From NCBI GenBank assembly GCA_913053915.1, contig CAJXGP010000060.1:1-8709 (forward strand): DNA of 8,709 nt, given 5' to 3'. The notes beneath the pieces were generated by a model. That model was not told where the DNA came from, searched no databases, and was given only the letters and a program-made list of their open reading frames with translations. Of the stretch, positions 1-7,511 are shown in pieces (the stretch's first letter is position 1; each line of letters opens with the position of its first letter). The DNA is from an uncultured Ignavibacteriales bacterium. Lineage in GTDB: Bacteria > Bacteroidota > Ignavibacteria > Ignavibacteriales > Ignavibacteriaceae. The translations under genes and the position numbers were made by a program.

Positions 1-1316
1 GCAGATTTACCGAAGAAAAAACTCATAAAGATAAAAGAGTTCTGCTAGGTCCTTATGTAATGTTTGACGGTGATCGTTGCATCTCTTGTTCGAGATGTAT
101 CCGATTCTGTGATGAAATTGCCAAAGACCCTGAACTGACTTTTATAAAACGAGGCGATAGAGTAACAATAGTTACATACCCAGGCGAAGAATTGGATAAT
201 CCGTATTCGTTAAATACGGTTGATATTTGTCCGGTTGGTGCATTAACAAGCCGCGATTTTCGATTCAGAGCAAGGGTATGGGATATGTCTGCTACAAAAT
301 CAATTTGCTACGGTTGTGCCCGCGGATGTAATATGGAAATATGGGTTAGAAATAATGAGGTTTTAAGATTGATTCCCCGGCAGAATGATGAAGTAAACAA
401 CTATTGGATGTGTGATATCGGGAGAATAAATAATTATAAATTTATTAATTCTGAGGATCGAGTTGATGGACCTTTTTTAAGAAGAGAAGGTGAGCTTGTT
501 AAAACCAGTTGGGATGAAGCCGTTGCTGCTGCAATTTCTGAATTAAAATCTTTTTCGAAGCAAGAAATAGCTTTTATCGGCTCGGCGTATGCAACTTGTG
601 AAGATAATTATATGCTGGCTAAATTCGCTAAGTCGGTTATCGGAACAAAAAATATTGATTTTATGAGGTTTGTCGATCCTTCCTTCGGTGATGATATTTT
701 AAGAAAATCTGATGTAACACCTAATAGTTTAGGCGCAGAACTAGTCGGAGTTGTTCCTCAAAAAGACGGTCTCAATTTAGAAGGTATTTTCAAAGGAATA
801 AAAAAGGGGGAGATTAAAGCTCTTTATATAATTGAAGATGATATTGTAGACATTAATCCTGAGTTGGAAAATTTATTATCGAAGTTAGATCTTTTAATTG
901 TTCATTCTACTAATTTTAATAAGACAACTGCACTGGCGGATTATTTATTCCCTGCTGCAACTTATGCTGAAAAGAACGGGACATTTGTAAACTTTCAAGG
1001 TAGAATACAACGCTTAAGGCCTGCCGTTGCTACAGTTGAAATAGACAGAGCGCTGGACGGCTTGGCGATGAGTCGTCTTGATAAGTTTGGAACCCAATTT
1101 GACAGATGGGCAAGAGGTAATAAACGCGATGCCCGTTCGACCTGGAAAATTATAAATATTTTATCTTTTGCGATGGGTTACAAAACCAAATTTAATTTAG
1201 CTGAAGATGTTTTTATAGGTATGAGTAAATCAATAGATATTTTTAAAGGATTAAATTATGACGATATTGGTGAGATGGGAATAAATCTAAATGTTAAAGT
1301 AGAAGAACCGGTATAA
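1..1316 (+). CDS. nuoG: NADH-quinone oxidoreductase subunit G (NuoG), 5' end outside window
   Basis: This is the iron-sulfur/molybdopterin-fold subunit of the peripheral arm of complex I, which passes electrons from NADH towards quinone. The frame is open from the window edge (first full codon at position 3), so the ATG at 60 is an internal methionine and the gene is partial; 437 codons are visible. Numbering from that methionine, C7, C10, C13 and C57 (in CPVGAL) form a 4Fe-4S site of the N4 type. C83, C86, C90 and C118 then form an exact C-x2-C-x3-C-x27-C site, the ligand pattern of cluster N7. The rest is a short molybdopterin-oxidoreductase fold, with the conserved stretch ADYLFPAATYAEKNGTF near residue 300. 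The N-terminal 2Fe-2S and N5 ligands must lie upstream. nuoH follows after 23 bp, indicating an operon. Identity is secure from the motifs and the neighbours. Confidence 0.96.
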   Translation, partial: RFTEEKTHKDKRVLLGPYVMFDGDRCISCSRCIRFCDEIAKDPELTFIKRGDRVTIVTYPGEELDNPYSLNTVDICPVGALTSRDFRFRARVWDMSATKSICYGCARGCNMEIWVRNNEVLRLIPRQNDEVNNYWMCDIGRINNYKFINSEDRVDGPFLRREGELVKTSWDEAVAAAISELKSFSKQEIAFIGSAYATCEDNYMLAKFAKSVIGTKNIDFMRFVDPSFGDDILRKSDVTPNSLGAELVGVVPQKDGLNLEGIFKGIKKGEIKALYIIEDDIVDINPELENLLSKLDLLIVHSTNFNKTTALADYLFPAATYAEKNGTFVNFQGRIQRLRPAVATVEIDRALDGLAMSRLDKFGTQFDRWARGNKRDARSTWKIINILSFAMGYKTKFNLAEDVFIGMSKSIDIFKGLNYDDIGEMGINLNVKVEEPV

Positions 1317-1324
1317 TTGGAAAT

Positions 1325-1328
1325 GGAG
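1325..1328 (+). promoter_or_regulatory. Ribosome binding site of nuoH
   Basis: GGAG lies 11 nt before the nuoH ATG, within the 23-bp gap after nuoG. The spacing is a little long but no better start is present, and the protein begins as expected for NuoH. Confidence 0.55.
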
Positions 1329-1339
1329 TCTTAAATTAA

Positions 1340-2371
1340 ATGAATTTATTACAAATAATACTTTTTAGCCTTGTTAAGATTGTTATTGTACTTACGGTAA
1401 TGCTTTTAACGGTATCTTATCTCGTTTACTTTGAGCGAAGAATTAGTGCATGGGCTCAAAACAGACTTGGACCTAATAGAGTTGGATGGGAAGGTCTATT
1501 ACAGCCTTTTGCAGATGTGCTAAAACTTCTTTTAAAGGAAGATATTGTACCGGAAATTGCCGACAAAAAAATTCATACGCTCGCTCCGGTTATTGCTTTA
1601 TTTGTAGCTTTTACCACTTATGCAGTTATCCCATTTGGTCCAAGTGTTACGGTTTTCGGCTTCAAAGTTCCACTCGTTGTTGCCGATATAAATATAGGAA
1701 TTTTATATGTGCTTGCATTAACATCATTGGGTGTATATGCTATAACTCTGGCGGGCTGGTCGTCAGGCAGTAAATATTCACTCTTGGGAGGTATTCGTGC
1801 TTCTGCTCAAATGATTTCTTATGAAGTTTCAATGGGCTTTTCGGTTGGAGGAGTTTTATTATTAGCCGGTTCTTTAAGACCGGTTGCAATTATTCAGGCT
1901 CAATCCGGATGGATGTGGAATGCAATCTTACAGCCGATCGGATTTATTACATTCCTCGTTTCCGCATTTGCCGAAACAAACAGGCTGCCTTTTGATTTGC
2001 CCGAAGCCGAGCCGGAACTAGTAGGTGGATTTCATACTGAATATAGCGGAATGAAATTCGCGGCTTTCTACTTAGCCGAATATGCTAATATGATTATTGC
2101 AAGTGCAATGATAGTTACACTTTATTTGGGTGGATGGCAATTCCCATATCTTAATACATTCGGTCTATCGACAGCATTATACGTTATAATTTCCATACTC
2201 ACATTTTGTACAAAAATTGCTGCATTATTATTTCTCTTTATTTGGATAAGATGGACTCTCCCTAGGTTCAGGTATGATCAATTAATGAATTTGGGATGGA
2301 AAGTGATGTTTCCTCTGTCTCTTTTGAATTTAATTTGGGTTGCTTTCTTGGTTATGGTTTTTAAATTATAA
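1340..2371 (+). CDS. nuoH: NADH-quinone oxidoreductase subunit H (NuoH)
   Basis: NuoH is the membrane subunit that joins the peripheral arm to the proton-pumping arm of complex I and forms much of the quinone-binding chamber. The 343-residue product has the usual family length and about eight hydrophobic segments. Signature stretches are ERRISAWAQNRLGPNRVG (residues 32-49), followed by LQPFADVLKLLLKE (54-67). AETNRLPFDLPEAEPELVGG (211-230) runs into FHTEYSG, the acidic loop near the quinone site. WIRWTLPRFRYDQLMNLGWK (302-321) lies near the C-terminus. The ATG at 1340 gives a normal N-terminal transmembrane helix. It sits 23 bp after nuoG, and nuoI follows after 113 bp. Nothing suggests damage to the gene, and no key motif is missing. 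Confidence 0.98.
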   Translation: MNLLQIILFSLVKIVIVLTVMLLTVSYLVYFERRISAWAQNRLGPNRVGWEGLLQPFADVLKLLLKEDIVPEIADKKIHTLAPVIALFVAFTTYAVIPFGPSVTVFGFKVPLVVADINIGILYVLALTSLGVYAITLAGWSSGSKYSLLGGIRASAQMISYEVSMGFSVGGVLLLAGSLRPVAIIQAQSGWMWNAILQPIGFITFLVSAFAETNRLPFDLPEAEPELVGGFHTEYSGMKFAAFYLAEYANMIIASAMIVTLYLGGWQFPYLNTFGLSTALYVIISILTFCTKIAALLFLFIWIRWTLPRFRYDQLMNLGWKVMFPLSLLNLIWVAFLVMVFKL

Positions 2372-2475
2372 AAACCGTAGAATTAATCACAAATTTTATC
2401 TGAATATTTGGATAATCTTTATAAAAGAAATTAGTTATTATAAGGAATATCGTTTATAAATAAAATATATTATAT

Positions 2476-2487
2476 GGAGTTTTGATG
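2476..2487 (+). promoter_or_regulatory. Ribosome binding site and start choice of nuoI
   Basis: GGAG at 2476-2479 lies 5 nt before ATG 2485 but only 2 nt before the in-frame TTG at 2482. The spacing favours the ATG, giving a protein that begins MAVKKREK and is one residue shorter than the TTG reading. Confidence 0.75.
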
Positions 2488-2979
2488 GCTGTTAAAAAAA
2501 GAGAAAAGGATTTAACATTATTAGAGAAGATATATATACCTGAAATTGTAAAAGGGTTATCGCTTACTTTAAAAAATATGCTGAAACCCAAGTTTACAAT
2601 GAAATATCCGGAAGAGAAATTTATTCCGCCGGCTTCTTATAGAGGCAGACCTGTATTGGTGCTGGAAGAAAACGGTGAAGAGAGATGTGTTGCTTGTGGT
2701 TTATGTGCTAGAGTTTGTCCTGCTTTAGCAATTGAAGTTCAAGCAGCGGAAACGGAACGGGAAAAAGAAAGATATCCGGAAAAATTTGAAATCAATATGT
2801 TAAGATGTATCTTTTGTGGTTTCTGCGAAGATGTATGCCCCGAAGAAGCGATTGTAATGAGTAAAGATTATGAGATGGCATTTGCCAACCGAGAAGATGC
2901 TTTCTATGGGAAAGATAAACTCTTAACTCCCATTAGCCGGCTAACAGATAGGATTGAATTTCTAAGAAGTTATAAATAA
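2485..2979 (+). CDS. nuoI: NADH-quinone oxidoreductase subunit I (NuoI), two 4Fe-4S ferredoxin
   Basis: NuoI carries clusters N6a and N6b, which hand electrons from NuoG towards N2 and quinone at the base of the complex I peripheral arm. The 164-residue protein has two classical ferredoxin motifs. The first is CVACGLCARVCP with C68, C71, C74 and C78; the second is CIFCGFCEDVCP with C108, C111, C114 and C118. An amphipathic N-terminal part (about residues 10-40) fits its membrane-facing helix. The end (YGKDKLLTPISRL, about 141-153) is typical of the family. The start at ATG 2485 is chosen by ribosome-binding-site spacing. The 113-bp AT-rich gap after nuoH is wider than the nuoG-nuoH gap. The usual next gene, nuoJ, does not follow. 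Confidence 0.97.
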   Translation: MAVKKREKDLTLLEKIYIPEIVKGLSLTLKNMLKPKFTMKYPEEKFIPPASYRGRPVLVLEENGEERCVACGLCARVCPALAIEVQAAETEREKERYPEKFEINMLRCIFCGFCEDVCPEEAIVMSKDYEMAFANREDAFYGKDKLLTPISRLTDRIEFLRSYK

Positions 2980-3281
2980 TTCTTGAGACTCCTCTAAAAG
3001 GTATTTCTCTTGTGAAGAAGCTTTTATTTTTTTAATATCTAAATTGAGCGAGAGTTAATGTAAGTTTAATAAAACTTTATCATTGCAGGAGCTTAGAGGG
3101 TTCGAAACCCTTCAAATGTAGGCAATCTTTTATAAAATTGCCGTGTTGCTTACGCTCCTCGCAATGGCAATCAAAAACCGCTTAATTTAGATAATATTTA
3201 CAATTCGAAAACTTGGAAATAACCTTTTAGATGTACCGCATTCTTGTGAGATAAGCTTTTTGTCCATATTTTGCGAGTCCT
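2980..3281. other. Intergenic gap between nuoI and the T9SS cargo gene
   Basis: No coding region is supported in these 302 bp. The first 50 bp contain a run of seven T (3027-3033) preceded only by a weak 4-bp hairpin, so a terminator after nuoI is possible but not convincing. The middle holds the inverted-repeat element at 3081-3166. The last 100 bp before the next ATG are AT-rich, with no promoter I can defend. Confidence 0.6.
3081..3166. repeat. Inverted-repeat element, CATTGCGAGGAGC type
   Basis: The left arm CATTGCAGGAGCTTAG (3081-3096) is mirrored by the right arm CTTACGCTCCTCGCAATG (3149-3166), with gaps and one substitution. Two smaller hairpins are nested inside: AGGGTT-cga-AACCCT (3097-3111), and GGCAAT/ATTGCC (3121-3126/3137-3142). 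A further GGCAAT at 3166-3171 can pair with the same ATTGCC. The arm sequence resembles a dispersed intergenic repeat I recall from many bacterial genomes; that recall is unverified. It lies wholly between genes. Confidence 0.65.
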
Positions 3282-4973
3282 ATGCTTAAAAACTTAATAA
3301 TATTATTCATTTTATTATTATCGGTTAATTGTTTTGCAATTCCTTACAATAGTCAGGATAACTATAAGCTGGAATACCCGAAATATATTCCAATACATTC
3401 ATCTTTCGATATATCTTTAATTACCTCAAATCCTTATTCTGCTGCCGGTAGATTAATATTTTATATTATTCCGGCCGATGGGATTTCCTTAAATACGATA
3501 AATCTTAATAATATATCCGAGAATCTAAAACTTAATTTTACTTCTACAATTATGACGAATCTAAATGTTCCTGCATATAAAACGATAATAGATTTGTCCG
3601 ATACTTCTATATCATCCGGTACTTATTTCCAAATTCTGATGAATTTCTATTCTGATGATAAACTTTCAGCTAATTTACGATTTTACGGAATCTATATGAA
3701 AGCGGATTCGGTATTGGGTTATTTGTCTAATAATGCGGTGACGCGTTATGAAAGTTTGACAAATCAATTATTGGAGGCGCCGTTAAAATTTTACTCACCC
3801 AATAAAAATGCCGGCAAATCTCTCTTAATTGAAAAATATTCTATTTTTCAGATACCGCTTAATAATTTTTCCTCTAATAATCTATTAGTAGAATTTTGGG
3901 TTAAACTAAATAAACAGGGAACGGAAATATTGACGGTAAAAAATAAAATCAACTCAACTGAATTATTTAAATTTTTTACTTCTTCATTTCAAACTCTATC
4001 AGTTACTTCCAATTATTCCCGGCAAGATTATCTTTATCCTGTTTTCATGAGCAATAAATCATGGTATCATATTTCAATTTTGTTTTCTTATAAAAAGCAT
4101 GAAACTTATTTTTACTGTAACGGGCAATTGATTTCTAAAAATAGATTAAAGGACTTAACTTCACTTGATAATTTAGAACTTGAATTTGGTGATATGAATC
4201 AAGGGAGAGCGTTTCAAATTGATCTCTTGCGATTCATAGATTTGCATAATTCGATAGATGTTTCTTTCCGGAATAAGAACTATAGAAATTTCAGAGCTGA
4301 CAGCTCTACTGTTTTAGCCCAGCTCAATTTTGATCATCTTGACGAAGTTGCTTCCCAAATTGCGAAGTTAAATATTTTTTCTAGCGATACAAAATTGGTA
4401 AAATCAGATGCCCCGATTTTTACCAGAGCACCCGAAATAAATATAAGCATATTAGGCAACTCTTATGAACTTGAATGGAAGGGAGGGGATTATAAGCAGG
4501 CGTATGAATATGTCCTTCAAAAATCTACAAACAAATCAAAATTTATTGATATCTTTACTTTTTACGCCGATACTTCCATATCAAAAGATTATTCATATTT
4601 AGATAGTAAAAACAAAAATTCGGATGTGGTTTTTTATAGAGTTAAACAAGTAAACTTAGACGGTTCAATAGTTTATTCTTCTTCGTTAAAAGTGGGGCAG
4701 GGCAAAATACGGCCGTTTATATTGGGACAGAATTATCCAAATCCATTTAATCCGAAAACAAGTATTAACATCGATTTACTACAGGATTCCAATGTAAAGA
4801 TTACTATTTATAATCTTGAAGGGAAAGAAATTGATCGATTATTTGAAGGTCACTTGGGTAGAGGTATGCATCGATTTTCATTTGATGCTTCGGATCTGCC
4901 GTCGGGGGTTTACCTGTACAAAGTATCAACTCCAACTTATACCGAAATTAAAAAAATGATTTTCACAAAATAA
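3282..4973 (+). CDS. Secreted LamG-like protein with T9SS C-terminal sorting domain
   Basis: I do not recognise a specific function. The 563-residue protein starts with a signal peptide (hydrophobic residues 5-15, probable cleavage after CFA at about 19), so it enters the periplasm through Sec. Residues about 200-320 look like a LamG/concanavalin-type beta-sandwich, with LLVEFWVKL, then WYHISILFSY, YFYCNGQLI and the closing IDLLRFID. Residues about 385-470 resemble a fibronectin-like fold ending FYRVKQVNLDGSIVYSSSL. Residues 480-563 are a T9SS type A sorting domain (LGQNYPNPFNP, VKITIYNLEG, SGVYLYKVST), which directs export across the outer membrane and usually surface anchoring. The first 180 residues match nothing I know. 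No strong ribosome binding site precedes ATG 3282, but the signal peptide supports this start. The residues around 200-320 show no catalytic motif, so a binding or structural role is more likely than an enzyme. Confidence 0.88.
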   Translation: MLKNLIILFILLLSVNCFAIPYNSQDNYKLEYPKYIPIHSSFDISLITSNPYSAAGRLIFYIIPADGISLNTINLNNISENLKLNFTSTIMTNLNVPAYKTIIDLSDTSISSGTYFQILMNFYSDDKLSANLRFYGIYMKADSVLGYLSNNAVTRYESLTNQLLEAPLKFYSPNKNAGKSLLIEKYSIFQIPLNNFSSNNLLVEFWVKLNKQGTEILTVKNKINSTELFKFFTSSFQTLSVTSNYSRQDYLYPVFMSNKSWYHISILFSYKKHETYFYCNGQLISKNRLKDLTSLDNLELEFGDMNQGRAFQIDLLRFIDLHNSIDVSFRNKNYRNFRADSSTVLAQLNFDHLDEVASQIAKLNIFSSDTKLVKSDAPIFTRAPEINISILGNSYELEWKGGDYKQAYEYVLQKSTNKSKFIDIFTFYADTSISKDYSYLDSKNKNSDVVFYRVKQVNLDGSIVYSSSLKVGQGKIRPFILGQNYPNPFNPKTSINIDLLQDSNVKITIYNLEGKEIDRLFEGHLGRGMHRFSFDASDLPSGVYLYKVSTPTYTEIKKMIFTK

Positions 4974-5387
4974 TGATTGTGCTGAGCAGTTAAATAATCC
5001 TTGATTGTATAAAAATTTTGCAGAAACATTAACCTTACTACGCAAAATAGCCATTCTGAAGAATGAAAAGGGAAAATTTTATTTTTTAATTTTAGATTTT
5101 GTCCCAAAAACGAAAGAATTTTCACATCTTTTGGATGCTAAGAATGATAAAAAAACTAAGTTGCGTTGTAGGGTTAATATTTATATTTTATCGGTAATTC
5201 GATATTATAGCAAAGATTTAGGGCACTTGTTTCCTACTTAATAAGAGGATATAAATTATATCAATAAAAATTTCAGACTTGACTTAATTATTAAAAATTT
5301 TTTTCAGAAAAACATGAGAAATACAAATAAATTTCCTTAAATTTTTATTATCTTTATGAAGCTTGTAACAAATACTATAAGATTAAA
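4974..5387. other. Intergenic gap between the T9SS cargo gene and comM
   Basis: No gene is supported in these 414 bp. A small hairpin CATTC-tgaa-GAATG (5052-5065) lies about 80 bp after the stop and is followed about 10 bp later by T-rich DNA; it could help end transcription but is too weak to call. A 78-codon frame from TTG 5005 has no ribosome binding site or recognisable domain. The 90 bp before comM are extremely AT-rich, without a clear promoter. Confidence 0.55.
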
Positions 5388-6926
5388 ATGCTTTCCAAAA
5401 TTTATTCAAGTGCCACTGTAGGAATAGACGCTTATCTAATTGAAGTAGAGACTAATGTAGAAAAGCAAATACCTTCGTTCACTATTGTAGGTTTACCCGA
5501 CAATGCAGTTAAGGAGAGCCGGGAGAGAGTAACAGCCGCAATAAAAAACAGCAGGTTCGATTTTCCTAAACGAAAAATTACAGTAAATCTTGCACCGGCA
5601 GATATTAAAAAAGAGGGTAGCTCATTTGATTTACCCATTGCCATCGGATTATTAGCTGCCGTTGGAAAGATCGATGATAGACTTTTAGAAGATTCGTTGT
5701 TCTTGGGTGAACTTTCACTTAATGGGAAACTCCGCTCTATAAAAGGTGTGTTACCAATTACGGTTGAAGCAAAACGGAAGAAGTTAAAACGTATTATTTT
5801 ACCATCTGAATCGGCAAAAGAAGCTTCTATTGTAAATGGGATTGATGTTTATGGAATAGATAATTTGGAAGATGTAATTGATTTCTTGAATACACAAAAC
5901 GGAAAAGAAAAAATTGTTACTAATAAAGAGGATATTTTTTCCAATGTAAATATTTATCATCTCAATTTTTCGGATGTAAAGGGACAAGAAAATGTTAAAC
6001 GTGCATTAGAAGTAGCGGCTGCAGGGGCTCATAATATATTAATGATTGGTCCTCCCGGATCGGGAAAGACGATGCTCGCTCAAAGAATTCCTACAATATT
6101 GCCCCCAATGACTTTTGACGAAGCTCTTGAAACTACCAAAATTCATTCGGTTGCAGGAATAATTCCAAAGGATCAAGCGTTAATTACAGAAAGGCCTTTC
6201 CGGAGTCCACACCATACGATTTCGGATGCTGCACTTGTCGGTGGTGGATCATTTCCCAAACCGGGTGAAGTATCTTTTGCTCACTATGGGGTTTTATTTT
6301 TAGACGAACTCCCGGAGTTTAAAAAGAATGTACTTGAAGTACTTCGACAACCGTTAGAGAATTCCCGGGTAACCGTTAGCAGGTCAAAATTATCTTTAGA
6401 ATTTCCCGCTAATTTTATGCTTGCTGCTGCAATGAATCCTTGCCCATGCGGATATTTTACCGATCCTAATAAAGAATGTACCTGCGCACCTCCTCAGATT
6501 CAGAGATATATGGCAAAAATTTCAGGACCCTTACTTGATAGAATAGACATCCATATCGAAGTTCCTGCCGTCAAATATAAAGAGCTTTCCGATGAAACTA
6601 AGAGTGAATCGTCTTCAACCATCCGGGATAGAGTTATCAAAGCCAGGGAGATTCAGATAAAAAGATTTTCCGGAATACCATATATTTTTAACAATGGAGA
6701 TATGGGCTCGAAAGAGGTTAGACAATATTGCAAGTTGGATTCTGCCGGATCGGAATTATTGAAAATGGCTATGACGAAACTTGGTTTATCTGCAAGAGCA
6801 TACGACAGAATATTGAAGGTAAGTAGAACAATAGCCGATCTAGATAATTCGAAGGATATTCTTTCCCGGCATATTAGCGAGGCGATCCAATATAGGAGTT
6901 TAGATCGCCAACTGTGGCAACATTGA
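5388..6926 (+). CDS. comM: ComM/YifB family Mg-chelatase-like AAA+ ATPase
   Basis: Members of this family are hexameric AAA+ motors. ComM of Vibrio cholerae acts as a branch-migration helicase that helps integrate incoming DNA during natural transformation; the role of the E. coli form, YifB, is less clear. The 512-residue length is normal. An N-terminal Lon-protease-like domain (about 20-140) leads to the Mg-chelatase-type ATPase domain (about 192-395). This domain has Walker A GPPGSGKT (221-228), Walker B LFLDELPEF (303-311) and the arginine-finger region LLDRIDIH (382-389). Four cysteines, C352, C354, C364 and C366 in PCPCGYFTDPNKECTC, form the family's probable metal-binding insert. The C-terminal helical domain includes LSARAYDRILKVSRTIADL (467-485). 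ATG 5388 has no strong ribosome binding site, but the product begins exactly as the family does. Neighbours give no functional hint. Confidence 0.95.
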   Translation: MLSKIYSSATVGIDAYLIEVETNVEKQIPSFTIVGLPDNAVKESRERVTAAIKNSRFDFPKRKITVNLAPADIKKEGSSFDLPIAIGLLAAVGKIDDRLLEDSLFLGELSLNGKLRSIKGVLPITVEAKRKKLKRIILPSESAKEASIVNGIDVYGIDNLEDVIDFLNTQNGKEKIVTNKEDIFSNVNIYHLNFSDVKGQENVKRALEVAAAGAHNILMIGPPGSGKTMLAQRIPTILPPMTFDEALETTKIHSVAGIIPKDQALITERPFRSPHHTISDAALVGGGSFPKPGEVSFAHYGVLFLDELPEFKKNVLEVLRQPLENSRVTVSRSKLSLEFPANFMLAAAMNPCPCGYFTDPNKECTCAPPQIQRYMAKISGPLLDRIDIHIEVPAVKYKELSDETKSESSSTIRDRVIKAREIQIKRFSGIPYIFNNGDMGSKEVRQYCKLDSAGSELLKMAMTKLGLSARAYDRILKVSRTIADLDNSKDILSRHISEAIQYRSLDRQLWQH

Positions 6927-7083
6927 TGTTCAATTACTTACAACACAGCATGCTATTTGTATTGTATAATTTTTGTTCTTTACTCAGTACTGCCGGCTTA
7001 TCGTAAATTACACTGTCTCGGTTTCCCTAGTGTATCGCAATTATTTTTCAAAACCGTTTATTTTACTACTTATTATCAATTAA

Positions 7084-7171
7084 GGGGTGGAATAAAATAA
7101 GTTATCGAATTACAACTTCTAAATAACAGCTATTTATTCTTGTATTATATCAAGTTATCCTATTCCACCCC
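7084..7171. repeat. 88-nt imperfect palindrome, possible MITE or structured RNA
   Basis: GGGGTGGAATA (7084-7094) pairs perfectly with TATTCCACCCC (7161-7171). Pairing resumes inside: 7097-7100 with 7155-7158, 7102-7103 with 7152-7153, and 7111-7115 with 7140-7144. An apical hairpin TAAATA-acagc-TATTTA (7120-7136) shares almost the same centre as the outer arms. TAA lies beside both ends (7081-7083 and 7173-7175, one C intervening on the right). No T-tract follows, so an ordinary terminator is unlikely. Confidence 0.6.
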
Positions 7172-7336
7172 CTAAAGTTATTATTTCGCCTCAAAATTAC
7201 AACATTTTTATTAACGAACTAAATTTGTAAATATACCGTTTTTAAGTCGTATTCAAACTATGAATCAGGGATTCTGAGTTTACAATTTATAAAATTTGAA
7301 TATATAATTTGTTTAAAAATTCAAGAATACTTTCGC

Positions 7337-7348
7337 TCCACTAGTGGA
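7337..7348. promoter_or_regulatory. 12-bp perfect palindrome, possible operator
   Basis: TCCACTAGTGGA is a perfect palindrome standing alone about 175 bp upstream of the phosphatase start. Dimeric regulators bind sites of this kind, but no second copy or regulator gene is visible here, so the role is only a guess. Confidence 0.3.
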
Positions 7349-7363
7349 AAACACTTTTGAAGC

Positions 7364-7494
7364 AAATATCTTTTTTATGGGGAATACTATTGGACTTTGA
7401 CAGATTATCAAACCATTTATTGATTTCAATGAATTCCCTGTTTTTCGGAAATCAATTGTTTTATTAAGTTTGACAGTCAATATAAAAGATATTT
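7364..7494 (+). promoter_or_regulatory. Nested inverted repeats upstream of the phosphatase gene (possible structured leader)
   Basis: Four stems nest in order. AAATATCTTTT (7364-7374) pairs with AAAAGATATTT (7484-7494). ATTGgACT (7389-7396, one bulge) pairs with AGTCAAT (7475-7481). CAAAC (7409-7413) pairs with GTTTG (7468-7472). ATTGATTTC (7419-7427) pairs with GAAATCAAT (7448-7456). The set ends 17 nt before the AAGGA ribosome binding site. It could fold in a leader transcript or be a decayed palindromic element. The high AT content raises the chance level, so confidence is moderate. Confidence 0.4.
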
Positions 7495-7499
7495 ATTTA
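7470..7499 (+). promoter_or_regulatory. Possible promoter of the phosphatase gene
   Basis: TTGACA (7470-7475) is a perfect sigma-70-type -35 hexamer. The best partner is TATTTA (7494-7499) at 18-bp spacing, a poor -10 match. Bacteroidetes-like bacteria often use a different promoter consensus, so this may be a chance match. It overlaps the right half of the nested inverted repeats. Confidence 0.25.
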
Positions 7500-7511
7500 G
7501 ATATTTAACAT

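Noticed and set aside
1486..1773. 95-codon frame on the + strand
   Set aside because: It lies fully inside nuoH in another frame and has a cysteine-rich composition unlike a real protein.
3096..3112. GGTTCGAAACC resembles the T-arm of a tRNA
   Set aside because: No matching acceptor stem, anticodon arm or D-arm is found in the 70 nt upstream. The motif is better explained as a small hairpin inside the inverted-repeat element.
4937..5125. 62-codon minus-strand frame after the T9SS gene
   Set aside because: It overlaps the conserved end of the sorting domain, and shows no motif.
5005..5241. 78-codon frame beginning at TTG
   Set aside because: It has no ribosome binding site and no recognisable domain, and its composition is what AT-rich non-coding DNA would give.
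7009..7050. Terminator after comM
   Set aside because: The 6-bp stem TACACT/AGTGTA has a 14-nt loop and is AT-rich, and the T-run does not follow directly.
7084..7171. Integron attC site
   Set aside because: The imperfect palindrome has suitable length, but the required RYYYAAC and GTTRRRY ends are absent and no cassette or integrase is seen.
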